From DASSFG01 sp035547915 (lineage in GTDB: Bacteria; Planctomycetota; Planctomycetia; Pirellulales; JAICIG01): 64,000 nucleotides of DNA. The notes beneath the pieces are model-generated. The model made no database searches. It saw nothing but the letters and a program-made list of their open reading frames with translations, and was not told where the DNA came from. Below are positions 51,550 through 60,892 of the stretch, piece after piece (within the stretch, counting starts at the first letter, position 1; every line of letters starts with the position of its first letter). The stretch lies in NCBI GenBank assembly GCA_035547915.1, contig DASZTS010000007.1, positions 62,001-126,000 on the forward strand. Direction: 5' to 3'. Position numbers and translations under genes: made by a program.

Positions 51550-52989
51550 TCAGTCCCACCACCACTGATCGGGCTTGAGGCCGCTCAATTCGATCGCTTG
51601 CTTGGTCTTCTCGACGTTGCCGTCCTTGTCGGCCAGCACGTTCGTCGATTCGAGCGCCATGGGCGCCTCGATCCGCACACCGCCACCCACGGGCGTCACG
51701 AGCCGGCCGTTCTTGAACAGGCTCGTCACCACGGTATCGACCTCGACCGGCGCCTTATACACCTGCACCGGGAACATCTCCTCGTTGCCGAGCAACTCCA
51801 TGTTCCAGCCGGCCTTGCCATAGAAGTCTTCGCGTTGGATGTGCGCCGCGGCCACGGCCATGTCGATCAGGTTGCGCAACTGGGCATAGATCGGCTTGCG
51901 GCGAGCCAACTCGGGATATTTCTGCGTGAAGCCTTTCGTATACATCTGGCTGGCGCGGCTGCTCTTGCCCTGCGCCGTGCGTTGGCCGTCGTTGCCGACC
52001 ACTTCGTCTTCGCCCAAGAGCTTCACACCGTCGCCCACAAGTTCCATGGCCAAGTGGTCGTCGCTCATGCGCACGCACCCGTAGTCGGGCACGAACCACC
52101 ACCGCTGTAACGAGTTCATCTGGGTCGGGTTGGCCAGATCGACGAAGCTCGACAACTTGATGCCCGGATGCTCGACGCCGATGCCGATCAGCTTCATGCG
52201 GTAGTCGGCCTCGAGCATCACCTGCGCGAAGTGTGTGTCGGGCGCGACGCCCAGAATCCGCACCTTTTGCAAACCGAGGCTGGTACGGAGGCCATCGACG
52301 ATCATCGTGCGCGTGCCGTCGTCGGGCGTCAGGGGGCGGCTGTGCACCTCTTGCAAGAATTTCTGCATGCGGGCCAGACCTTCCGGTGTCGGATCGATCG
52401 AGCAGCCGACCACACCCCGTTGGTCCTTGCCCGGCGCGAAGGCCCGCAGCGCCACGACCAGGTCTTGCAATTCGAGCGTCGGCCGGTTGCTCACCATGCC
52501 GATGAACCGGCCCGTCAGATCCTGAAACCATCCTTCGGCCGGACCGGCCACGACGACGTCGCCCGATTCGGGATAGAAGAATACGTAGCGGATGCGCGTC
52601 AGGCCGGCCAGACGCAACATTTCATCGGTCGGCCGGCGATTCTTTTCAAGCTGGGTCGCCAGGGCGCGTTCCAGCCGGTTGAGCGATACCTTGCGAATCG
52701 GACTCGCCTTGGCGATATCGGGTTGCAGGGCAGCCTTGGCTTGTTGCATCCGCTCGCGCGTGAGCGCGCCCGACGGGTCGTCTGCCTTCACCGTGCCGGC
52801 CGTTCCCTTTTCGTTGACTCGGAACGAGAAACCGTCGAGCACCGTGCCCGGGCTGATCATGATACCGGCCTGGCTGCAACCACGGGCCTGGCCGAGCCGG
52901 AGCCCCAGCGGCGACGACGTGGGCAACATGGCCGGCGACAGCCAGGCCACGAACAAGAGAGTGCCCAAAAGGAAACGTCGCGAAAACAT
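51550..52989 (-). CDS. DUF1598 domain secreted protein
   Basis: 479 residues with an N-terminal signal (RRFLLGTLLFVAWLSPAM). The body matches the planctomycete DUF1598 pattern: RLAGLTRIRYVFFYPESGDV, VVAGPAEGWFQDLTGRFIGM, GCSIDPTPEGLARMQKFL, and RWWFVPDYGCVRMSDDHLAM. AGGAG lies about ten bases before the ATG at 52989. The function is not known; the family is nearly restricted to planctomycetes. dnaE lies 222 bases upstream on the same strand. Confidence 0.85.
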   Translation of the reverse strand: MFSRRFLLGTLLFVAWLSPAMLPTSSPLGLRLGQARGCSQAGIMISPGTVLDGFSFRVNEKGTAGTVKADDPSGALTRERMQQAKAALQPDIAKASPIRKVSLNRLERALATQLEKNRRPTDEMLRLAGLTRIRYVFFYPESGDVVVAGPAEGWFQDLTGRFIGMVSNRPTLELQDLVVALRAFAPGKDQRGVVGCSIDPTPEGLARMQKFLQEVHSRPLTPDDGTRTMIVDGLRTSLGLQKVRILGVAPDTHFAQVMLEADYRMKLIGIGVEHPGIKLSSFVDLANPTQMNSLQRWWFVPDYGCVRMSDDHLAMELVGDGVKLLGEDEVVGNDGQRTAQGKSSRASQMYTKGFTQKYPELARRKPIYAQLRNLIDMAVAAAHIQREDFYGKAGWNMELLGNEEMFPVQVYKAPVEVDTVVTSLFKNGRLVTPVGGGVRIEAPMALESTNVLADKDGNVEKTKQAIELSGLKPDQWWWD

Positions 52990-53211
52990 AGTGGCGATTC
53001 TCCTCGTTACGGATCGCGTAGCCGGTACGCCCCCATCCGGCAGCGAATCACGCCTTCGAATGGGGGCGGTTGTTGATTTGGATCAGACGCCCAGAACTAA
53101 AAACAGATGGCCGAGAACCGGGCCATCATCTCGATGTTAGTTGGGCAAACTGCGGAACGCAAGGAAAATGCGAGGACTGGTCTGGCCGCAGGATCGGCAT
53201 GCGCCGGCCTT

Positions 53212-56200
53212 TCATGCTCGGGCCAGGGCAGGCGAACGTGAATGGCCGTTTGCCCGGCCGTTGGAGGCCGATCGGGCGGCGGGCGGGGCCGCAAAAGTGC
53301 GAAAGTTTTCGGGGCCGACGAGCCCTTCGATGCGGGTCCGCATCTCGTCGTTCAGTTCGACGCGCACGCCGTCGCACTTGCACACGACCTTGCAGCCGTC
53401 GGCCAACTGGAGCACGAGCTGCAACTCGCAGTTGCCCGGGTAGCCGCGCACGATCTCGCGGAGCCGCGTGAGGGCCTGTTCGCCGTGCTCCCGCTCGTCG
53501 ATCCGCACGGCGACACCCTTGGTGTAGCGTGCTTGTAGGTCGGCGAGCGGAATCAGTTCGTTGACGATCAGGTTGGCTTCTTCGCTGCCGGGCCGCTTGT
53601 CGATCGTGCCGCGCACGGCCAACACCGCGTCGGCCTGCACGTATTGGCCGATGTTCGCAAAATCGCTCGGCCAGACGATCGAACGAATGAGGCCGGCCAT
53701 GTCCTCGAGATCGAACATGGCGTACTTCGACGGTGCTCCCGGCTTGGGGTTCTTCGAATGGGCGAACTTGATGGCGCTGAGCATGCCGCCCAGCAACACC
53801 TCGGTCTTGTGCGGCAGCGTCGCGGCGGCGGCCGTGTTGTGCGTGCAGTAGGTGTCGAACGTCGACTGGAATTCCGCCAGGGGGTGGCTCGACAGATAGA
53901 AGCCGAGCACTTCCTTCTCGGCGGCGAGCCGTTCGCGCTCGGGCAATTCGGGTACGTCGGGCAACGTGGAGCTGACGCTCGCCGCCGGGGCGTCGTTGCC
54001 GTCGTCGAACAGCCCTCGCTGGCCGCTCCGGCGATCAGCCAGGGCCGACGCACCGGCTTGCAGCGCTTTGTCGAGCACGGCCATCCATTGCGCCCGCCGC
54101 CCACCGCAGCTATCGAACGCCCCCGCCTTGATCAGCGATTCGATGGCCGTGCGGTTGACGCCCGCCGGGTCGCAACGCTCGCAGAAGTCGAACAGGTCGC
54201 GGAACGGTCCGTTCGCGGCGCGCTCGGCGCTGATCACGTCGGCCGCCTGACCGCCGCAACCCTTGATGGCCGACAACCCGAACAGGATCTTGCCGTCGGC
54301 CACGACAAAATCCCCCTGGCTGCGGTTCACGTCGGGGGGCACCACCTCGATCTCCATGCGGCGGCAATCTTCGAGGTGCTCGACGAGCGAGTCCTTCTTC
54401 TTGAAGTTGCGCCCCTGGATGTCGCCCGAGAGGAGCGCGGCCATGAACTCGACCGGGAAGTGCGCCTTGAGGTAGGCCGTCATGTAGGCGATCAAGGCGT
54501 AGGCCGTCGAGTGACTCTTGTTGAAGCCGTACCCCGCGAACTTTTCGATCATGCCGAACAGTTCGCTCGCCTCGTTCTTGCTGAGGCCCTGCGCGACCGA
54601 ACCCTGCACGAACTGCTCGCGGAACTTGGCGATCGTCTCCAACTTCTTCTTGCTGATGGCCTTGATGCACGTGTAGGCTTTGGGCAGTTCGATGCCGCCC
54701 AGCCGGTTCAGGATGCGCATCACCTGTTCCTGATAGACCATCACGCCGTTGGTCTCTTCCAGCACGTCCTTCATCACCGGATGTAGGTACTCGGCGTGTT
54801 GGCGTCCGTGCTTGACCTGGATGTAGTCGTCGACCATGCCGCCTTCCAGCGGACCCGGCCGATAGAGGGCGTTGGTGGCGATGATGTCGCGGAAGTGGTC
54901 GGGCTTCATCCGCTGGAGCAGATCGCGAATGCCACCGCTTTCGAGCTGGAAGATACCCTTCGTCTCGCCTCGACAGAGCAGAGCGAAGGTCTCTTTGTCG
55001 TCGAGAGGGAATTGGTAGGGATCGACGCGCTGGCCGGTCGACTTCTCGATCAGTGCGACGGCCTTGGAGAGGATCGTTAGGTTGCGCAGCCCCAGAAAGT
55101 CCATCTTCAACAGGCCGGCCCGTTCGACGTCGCCCATCGCCCACTGGGTGATGATTTCTTCCTTGCCCGTGACGCGCTGGAGCGGCACGTATTCGTTCAA
55201 GGGGCGATCGGCAATAACCACGGCGGCAGCATGCGTGCCGACATTGCGGGCCAGCCCCTCGATCTTCTGTGCCAGGTCGAGCAGCTCGCGCACCTCGGGA
55301 TCGCCACCGTACGTCTTCTTGAGGTCTTCGCTCTGTTCGAGGGCCTCGCTGAGCGAGATGTTGAGCGTCTCGGGCACCATCGCCACGATGGCGTCGACGC
55401 GCGGAATGGGCAGCCCGAGCGCTCGGCCGACGTCGCGAATCGCAGCCCGCGCGGCCAGCGTGCCAAACGTGCCGATCTGGGCGACGTTCTCTTCGCCGTA
55501 TTTGTCCTTGACGTACTGGATCACCTCGCCGCGGCGATCCTTACAGAAATCGATGTCGATATCGGGCGCTTCCAGGCGGCTGATGTCCAAGAACCGCTCG
55601 AAGAGCAGATCGTACTTCAACGGGCAGACGTGGCTCAGCCCCAGCGCGTAGGAGACCAACGCCCCCACGCCCGAACCGCGCGCCGTGGCCGGAATATCGC
55701 GCGAGGCGGCGAAGCGCACGAAGTCCCACACGATCAAGAAATAATTCGGAAAGCCCAGTCGATTGATGACATCGAGCTCGCGCTCCAACCGCTCCATCAC
55801 CACGGGTGCCAACTCGCCTTCGGCCCACATCTCGGGCACGTTCGCGTAGCGGCGGCGCAGGCCGTCCAGGCAGAGCTCGCGTAGATAATCGGTGGGCGTC
55901 TTGTCGTCGGGCACGTCGAAGGCCGGGAAGTGCCGCTGGCCCAGTTGCAACTCGATGTTCACGCTGTCGGCGATCTGCTGGCTGCGCGCCACGGCCTCGT
56001 CGAAGCCGGGAAAAGCCGAATACATTTCCTCGGGGCCGCGCAGGTAGAACTGGTCTCCCTCCATCCGCATGCGGTTCGTGTCGGTGCGAAACTTGCCCGT
56101 GTTGATGCAGAGCAACACGTCCTGGGCTTCGGCGTCTTCGCGGCCGATGTAGTGGGCGTCGCTGGTGGCCACCAGCGGCAGACCCATGTGGCGGGCGACT

Positions 56201-56796
56201 TCGACGGCTCCCTCCATTGCCATCCGTTGGATTTCCAGCCCGTTGTTCTGGATCTCGATGAAGTAGCGGTCGCCGAACAATTTGTGGAACCAGGCGGCCG
56301 TTTCCATCGCTTCCTTCAAATCGGGTTCGGCCGTCTGCCCGCGCAGCAAGGCGCGGCTGAACTCACCCGATACGCAGCCGCTCAGGCAGATCAAGCCCTC
56401 GTGATGCGCGGCCAGCAATTCCTTGTCGATGCGGGGCTTGCGATAAAAGCCCTCCAGGAAGGCCGACGAGGAAAGCTTGATCAGGTTCTTAAAGCCTTGC
56501 GCGTTCTGCGCGAGCAACGTCAGGTGGTAGCTCGCCTCGTCATTCTTGCTGACCTCCTTGTTGAAGCGGCTGCCCGGCGCGACGTAGGCTTCGTAGCCGA
56601 TGATCGGGTTGATGCCGGCCGATTTGGCCTCTTGATAGAATTCCAGCGCGCCGTACAGGTTGCCGTGATCGGTCAGCGCCAGGGCATTCATGCCCAGCCC
56701 CTTGGCACGGGCGATGAGGCCGTCGATCGGGCTGGCACCGTCGAGCAGGCTGTAATGGCTGTGGCAGTGGAGGTGGACGAAGGGGCGATCGGACAT
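53212..56796 (-). CDS. dnaE: DNA polymerase III subunit alpha
   Basis: The 1194-residue replicative polymerase catalytic subunit. The PHP domain starts at once (FVHLHCHSHYSLLDGASPID). The polymerase acids are in PDIDIDF near residue 412. RSHSTAY-type contacts appear as FNKSHSTAYALIAYMTAYLK. The helix-hairpin-helix region and a C-terminal OB-fold (VLLGGMLSAIKFAHSKN ... FDLEDMAGLIRSIVWPSDF) are in the usual order. The length is normal for DnaE (not PolC). Nothing unusual is seen. Confidence 0.98.
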   Translation of the reverse strand: MSDRPFVHLHCHSHYSLLDGASPIDGLIARAKGLGMNALALTDHGNLYGALEFYQEAKSAGINPIIGYEAYVAPGSRFNKEVSKNDEASYHLTLLAQNAQGFKNLIKLSSSAFLEGFYRKPRIDKELLAAHHEGLICLSGCVSGEFSRALLRGQTAEPDLKEAMETAAWFHKLFGDRYFIEIQNNGLEIQRMAMEGAVEVARHMGLPLVATSDAHYIGREDAEAQDVLLCINTGKFRTDTNRMRMEGDQFYLRGPEEMYSAFPGFDEAVARSQQIADSVNIELQLGQRHFPAFDVPDDKTPTDYLRELCLDGLRRRYANVPEMWAEGELAPVVMERLERELDVINRLGFPNYFLIVWDFVRFAASRDIPATARGSGVGALVSYALGLSHVCPLKYDLLFERFLDISRLEAPDIDIDFCKDRRGEVIQYVKDKYGEENVAQIGTFGTLAARAAIRDVGRALGLPIPRVDAIVAMVPETLNISLSEALEQSEDLKKTYGGDPEVRELLDLAQKIEGLARNVGTHAAAVVIADRPLNEYVPLQRVTGKEEIITQWAMGDVERAGLLKMDFLGLRNLTILSKAVALIEKSTGQRVDPYQFPLDDKETFALLCRGETKGIFQLESGGIRDLLQRMKPDHFRDIIATNALYRPGPLEGGMVDDYIQVKHGRQHAEYLHPVMKDVLEETNGVMVYQEQVMRILNRLGGIELPKAYTCIKAISKKKLETIAKFREQFVQGSVAQGLSKNEASELFGMIEKFAGYGFNKSHSTAYALIAYMTAYLKAHFPVEFMAALLSGDIQGRNFKKKDSLVEHLEDCRRMEIEVVPPDVNRSQGDFVVADGKILFGLSAIKGCGGQAADVISAERAANGPFRDLFDFCERCDPAGVNRTAIESLIKAGAFDSCGGRRAQWMAVLDKALQAGASALADRRSGQRGLFDDGNDAPAASVSSTLPDVPELPERERLAAEKEVLGFYLSSHPLAEFQSTFDTYCTHNTAAAATLPHKTEVLLGGMLSAIKFAHSKNPKPGAPSKYAMFDLEDMAGLIRSIVWPSDFANIGQYVQADAVLAVRGTIDKRPGSEEANLIVNELIPLADLQARYTKGVAVRIDEREHGEQALTRLREIVRGYPGNCELQLVLQLADGCKVVCKCDGVRVELNDEMRTRIEGLVGPENFRTFAAPPAARSASNGRANGHSRSPALARA

Positions 56797-56972
56797 GGCA
56801 TTCCGTTGCGGTGAGGTCTGCTATCAAGCGCCGTGCTAGCATCAATTTACCAACCGGCGAGTTGGTTGGCCATCGCCGCCGTCTCGCTCGCGCGGCAACG
56901 GCATCGCGCATACGGCCTTAGAGAGAACTTTTTTCGCTGCGCAAAATCGCTCGCCTTCGCGCGCACGTTCTT

Positions 56973-58496
56973 CTACAACTTCTTCAGCAGCGCCGCGGCG
57001 TGATCTTCGTACATCTCCTGCCACTCCGGCGCGAGGATGCAATCGCTGTCCTCCTGGGCGCCGCCCAGGTTACGGAGTTGCTCGGAGGTCGGCGCGTAAT
57101 AGATGTATCCGTTGGTGTAGCCGGCGACAAACGTGTGCGGATGCGGAGAATCTCGCTTGATGTTCAGCCCGATGCCGACGGTCAACTCGCCGGGAAAGGT
57201 TGTCAGCACGAAATCGCCGATGCGCACCGCCAGCAGTTCGACCGTGACGGTTCGCTTACCCGAATCGATCAGGCTGGCCTGGTGCTTTCGCAGCAAGGCC
57301 AGGTTGGTTTGGAGCCGCGTCAGCTCTTCCATGACATGGATGTTGTCGACGTACTGCTTCATGTTGCGGCGGTTCTCGGCGTCGAGCTTGGTCAGATCGT
57401 CGCGCCCCTGCGCCGCCTCGCGCAAATACCGATGTGGGTAGTTCGACGGAAACTCGCCGGACACGCCGTACTTGACCGCCAGGGGAAGGAAGGTCTTTAG
57501 ATTGAGGCTCGTGCCTTGCAGCGAGCGCAATAGCCGCAACTGTTCGGCTTCCATGGCGATGATCCGTTCGCTTCGATCGCCACGCGGCAACTCGACCTCT
57601 TCGCGGACGACGGCCAGCCGGCCATCCTCGCGGCAGCGGATATCTCTACACGCCCGCAATGTGCTGAGACCCAGCAGGTTGCCCAACGGCTCGGCACTGC
57701 GCGGATGGTCGACATCTTTGTAATCGATGGGGTTGATGTCGCCGGCGCAGCCCTGGAGAAAGAGGGCCACCGTCCCCTCGCCCAGGTTGTCTTCGATGAC
57801 CCGCGAAGCGAATCCGACGACGTCTGCCGTGTTGGCGCCGCTCGGCACTCCCATGATCGGATGGCAGGCGAAATTGTAGACGACGGCCAACGCGCGTCCG
57901 TCCTGCCGATCGAGGCGGAGAACGCCGATCTGCGGATCCACGGGCCCGACCTCGGCCACTTCGTCGTCGGGCGGCAGCGAGTAGGCATGGCGGACATCGG
58001 CTTCCCGGCCGCTCTTCAGCTTCAAGCGGCGGTTTTCCATGATCCGGTCTTCCCGGCCGACGCCCACGCCGACGTTCACCGGGACCATCTCCCGCAAGGC
58101 GGTTTTCACCGCCTGAAAACTCCGCTCCCCGACGTCCGCACATACGATTCCGTGACAATGGCTGGCGTTGACGAGCACGTGCTCCGGCGCAATGCCCAAT
58201 TCTTTCTCCACCCGAGAGCGCAGGTTCGGCAGGTAGTCATTCCTGATGTGGCCGATCTCGCCGACGGCGACTGCATCGACGGTGATCAGCACGGCCGTCG
58301 ACGCATCCGACTTCAACACCAATGCTTTGACATAGAGCGGGTCGTTGACCGGCCCCGCCTCTCGATCGGTGATATCGACCTTGGCCACGCCCGCGCGCAA
58401 GGTGCCAGCGCCGGTTGCTTTGCCGGCAAGTGCACCGGCGCCGATCAATACCACAACGATCGTCAAGCTTGCGAGTTTGGAGACGCGGTGGGTCAT
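56973..58496 (-). CDS. Neutral/alkaline ceramidase-like secreted protein
   Basis: 507 residues with a signal peptide or anchor (LASLTIVVVLIGAGALAGKA). The ceramidase N-terminal type domain begins GTLRAGVAKVDIT. Later motifs are VLVNASHCHGIV (metal-ligand His), YNFACHPIMGVP (second His region) and FLQGCAGDINPID. Many bacterial homologues are annotated 'neutral/alkaline non-lysosomal ceramidase' without tested activity, and a different amide or lipid substrate is possible. It stands alone between dnaE and the transposase remnant. Confidence 0.8.
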   Translation of the reverse strand: MTHRVSKLASLTIVVVLIGAGALAGKATGAGTLRAGVAKVDITDREAGPVNDPLYVKALVLKSDASTAVLITVDAVAVGEIGHIRNDYLPNLRSRVEKELGIAPEHVLVNASHCHGIVCADVGERSFQAVKTALREMVPVNVGVGVGREDRIMENRRLKLKSGREADVRHAYSLPPDDEVAEVGPVDPQIGVLRLDRQDGRALAVVYNFACHPIMGVPSGANTADVVGFASRVIEDNLGEGTVALFLQGCAGDINPIDYKDVDHPRSAEPLGNLLGLSTLRACRDIRCREDGRLAVVREEVELPRGDRSERIIAMEAEQLRLLRSLQGTSLNLKTFLPLAVKYGVSGEFPSNYPHRYLREAAQGRDDLTKLDAENRRNMKQYVDNIHVMEELTRLQTNLALLRKHQASLIDSGKRTVTVELLAVRIGDFVLTTFPGELTVGIGLNIKRDSPHPHTFVAGYTNGYIYYAPTSEQLRNLGGAQEDSDCILAPEWQEMYEDHAAALLKKL

Positions 58497-58536
58497 GTGC
58501 TCAGAGGGTCTTGAATTGGCGAAGTGGATAAAAAAC

Positions 58537-58583
58537 GGTACGGCTCCGCTCGGTTCCTACCACAGAACGAAAGGAGTCGTACC
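58537..58583 (+). promoter_or_regulatory. Inverted repeat before the transposase remnant
   Basis: GGTACGGCTCC (58537-58547) and GGAGTCGTACC (58573-58583) are inverted with one mismatch. The second arm ends one base before the ATG at 58585 and includes the ribosome site AAGGAG. It may be an end of the old insertion sequence or a translation-blocking hairpin. Confidence 0.4.
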
Positions 58584-58584
58584 G

Positions 58585-58814
58585 ATGACACGCCAGGATG
58601 GTGCCCAATATCCCACGAGCATGACGGAGGAGCAAGGGAATCGGCCCATAGCGAGTCTATGATCGGCTGTCGGTTGCGGGATTTGCTTCGACGCAAGACC
58701 GGCCGTCAACGATCTCCGAGCGCCGCTGCCATCGATAGCCGATCGGTGAAGGCTGCGGACATGGGTGGCGAACGCGGCTATGGCGCGGGAAAGAATCTCC
58801 GCGGCCGCGCTTGA
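58585..58814 (+). pseudogene. IS5-family transposase remnant (internally deleted)
   Basis: Two fragments of an IS5-group transposase in different frames. The first (from 58585) reads MTRQDGAQYPTSMTEEQ, like the YPTDLTDEQW start of these enzymes. The second (about 58690-58814) reads RQRSPSAAAIDSRSVKAAD then GGERGYGAGKNLRGR, matching the AAIIDSQSVK ... GYDAGKKIKGRK block. About 50 codons between them and everything after LRGR are missing. Clearly decayed. Confidence 0.75.
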
Positions 58815-58997
58815 TCCGCGAACGAATTCGGCGACTGAACGGAGACGCGCTCTTGAAAGCAAACGCACCCCCGGCTTGGGCGAATGGCAAGCCATCCACC
58901 CAAGCCTAAGGGGCGTCCTTCTGGCTTGGCGGAAGCCAGAGACTCTTGGACCGCAACGACGTAATGTCCCGCCAACCTTTCCGCGGACGAACGGCGT
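58815..58997. other. Region after the amt stop with a small hairpin
   Basis: Contains CTGGCTT, loop GGCGG, AAGCCAG (58921-58939), and a longer inverted pair GGCTTGGG ... CCCAAGCC near 58872-58906. On the minus strand these lie just past the amt stop at 58998 and may end that transcript. No T-run is seen. Confidence 0.4.
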
Positions 58998-60536
58998 CTA
59001 GGCCTCGCGGATGAATTGGAAGCCGTGATAGGCTTCGTTGCCGTGCTCGCCATGATCGAGCCCGTCGAATTCCTCTTCGGCGGTCACGCGGATGCCGACC
59101 GTCGCTTTCAACAGCACCCAGGCAATCATGGCCACGACGAAGACGTAGGCGGCACACGCCCCGGCGCCGACTAACTGTGTGATCAACTGGTTTATGCCGC
59201 CGCCGTAATACAAGCCAGCCGTGGCTTTGGGGTTCGCGGCACGCCCGATTAGGTCAGGGTGGGCGAAGATTCCGACGCACAACGTACCGAAGACCCCGTT
59301 CAGAAGGTGGACGGACGTGGCACCCACCGGGTCGTCAATCTTGATGCGATCGAAGAAGAGTACGCCGAGCACCACCAGCACGCCCGCAATCGCACCGATC
59401 ACTACCGATACGGGAGCGGTCACGAAGGCACACGGTGCGGTAATGGCCACGAGACCCGCGAGGCAGCCGTTGAGTGTCATACCGAGATCGGGTTTGCCCA
59501 GGGCCAGCCACGCGGTGATGGTTGCCGTCAGCGTGGCCGCGGCCGCCGCCAAGTTCGTGGTGACGGCCACTTCGGCGATCGCCGGAGCATCGACACCCAT
59601 CGTGCTGCCCGGATTAAAGCCGAACCAACCGAACCAGAGGACGAAGCAGCCGATGGTGGCCAGCGAGAGGTTGTGACCGGGGATGGCATTCACCTTGCCT
59701 CCCGGGCCGTATTTTCCGATACGTGGACCGAGAATTAATATCCCCGCCAAGGCAGCCCAGCCACCGATCGAGTGGACTTGGGTCGAGCCGGCGAAGTCCA
59801 AAAAGCCCCAGTCCTTCTGCAACCATCCTTGGCCCCACACCCAGTGACCAACAACGGGGTAGATCGCAATCGCCATGATGAAGCTGAACAGGATGAACGA
59901 GTGGTACTTGATCCGTTCAGCCACGGCACCCGAGACGATCGTCGCCGCCGTCCCGGCAAACACGAGTTGGAAGAAGAACTTCGCCCAGAGGGGCACTCCG
60001 GTGTAGTTCATCGCCTTGTAATTGCCGCTGTAGGCGTCGCCGATCGCAGGGCTATTGTCTTGCCCTTGCACCATCAAGAGGCCGTCTTTACCGACATATT
60101 CGGAACCGTCGCCGAACATCAGACCCCAGCCCAGCAACCAGAACCCAATGGTGGTGACGGCGAACACGACAAAGTTCTTCGACAGAATGTTGACGCAGTT
60201 CTTCTGTCGGCACATGCCTGATTCGACGCAGGCGAAGCCCAAGTTCATGAAGAACACCAGCATGCCGGTGACCATGACCCACACGGTGTCGCCGGCCACC
60301 TTCAAGGCGGTCAGTCGTTCCTCAATCGTGGGCGGTGGGGGAACGGGGGCCGCTGCTGTGGCCTCCGCGGGTGCAGCCGCTTTATCGGGGGCCGCGGCAT
60401 CCTCCGCCGGCGCTTCCGCGGTAGTCGCGGTCGCCGAATCTTCCTGGGCTCTTGCGGTCGTTATGCAACCGAGGGCCAAAATCCCGCATAGTAGGCCCAT
60501 TCCCCACAACCGATTTTCAAACAAAACTCTCGCCAT
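58998..60536 (-). CDS. amt: Ammonium transporter (Amt/MEP family)
   Basis: 512 residues from the ATG at 60536. A signal peptide (WGMGLLCGILALGCITTARA) and an Ala/Pro-rich linker (about 27-58) precede the eleven-helix Amt core. That core starts TVWVMVTGMLVFFMNLGFAC and has ESGMCRQKN, GSTQVHSIGGWAALAG, NLAAAAATLTATI, LNGCLAGLVAITAPCAFV and SVHLLNGVFGTLCVG. The C-tail EEEFDGLDHGEHGNEAYH is the usual regulatory tail. No glnB/glnK follows. A sigma-54 type promoter lies 130 bases upstream, pointing to nitrogen control. Confidence 0.95.
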   Translation of the reverse strand: MARVLFENRLWGMGLLCGILALGCITTARAQEDSATATTAEAPAEDAAAPDKAAAPAEATAAAPVPPPPTIEERLTALKVAGDTVWVMVTGMLVFFMNLGFACVESGMCRQKNCVNILSKNFVVFAVTTIGFWLLGWGLMFGDGSEYVGKDGLLMVQGQDNSPAIGDAYSGNYKAMNYTGVPLWAKFFFQLVFAGTAATIVSGAVAERIKYHSFILFSFIMAIAIYPVVGHWVWGQGWLQKDWGFLDFAGSTQVHSIGGWAALAGILILGPRIGKYGPGGKVNAIPGHNLSLATIGCFVLWFGWFGFNPGSTMGVDAPAIAEVAVTTNLAAAAATLTATITAWLALGKPDLGMTLNGCLAGLVAITAPCAFVTAPVSVVIGAIAGVLVVLGVLFFDRIKIDDPVGATSVHLLNGVFGTLCVGIFAHPDLIGRAANPKATAGLYYGGGINQLITQLVGAGACAAYVFVVAMIAWVLLKATVGIRVTAEEEFDGLDHGEHGNEAYHGFQFIREA

Positions 60537-60665
60537 GGCTTTCACTTTTCCAGAAGGACTTGAACCGAGAAGGACGTCGTAGGATCGCGAGGTTGCCGCT
60601 GGCAGAGCGATGACATCCGAGAGAGGCCGCCCATAGCGCAAGGCAACGGTGTGGCGATGGGTGAA

Positions 60666-60681
60666 AGCTATTGACGTGCCA
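60666..60681 (-). promoter_or_regulatory. Sigma-54 (RpoN) promoter for amt
   Basis: The minus strand reads TGGCACGTCAATAGCT. Against the -24/-12 consensus TGGCACG-N4-TTGCW it has GG and GC at the correct 10-base spacing and one mismatch (A for T). It faces amt; the start would be near 60655, giving a leader of about 120 bases. An AT-rich patch with CGCAAA/TTTGCG (60721-60749) lies just upstream and could hold an activator site. Confidence 0.75.
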
Positions 60682-60892
60682 GCGCAATGGCCGTAGCTCA
60701 AAGGCGGTCGGCGCGCCCAACGCAAATATTTGGTATTAAAACGTTTGCGGCCTTTGAAAAAATATCCGAAGAGCCGCTGGAATCGGCATCGCCGCTCGTG
60801 GATGCCCCGTTTCTCGGCAGCGAATGCCGACGACGCGTGCAACGCAAACAAGTCGCCGATGTTGCTAGGAAGCCACCCACGGGCAGGTCATA

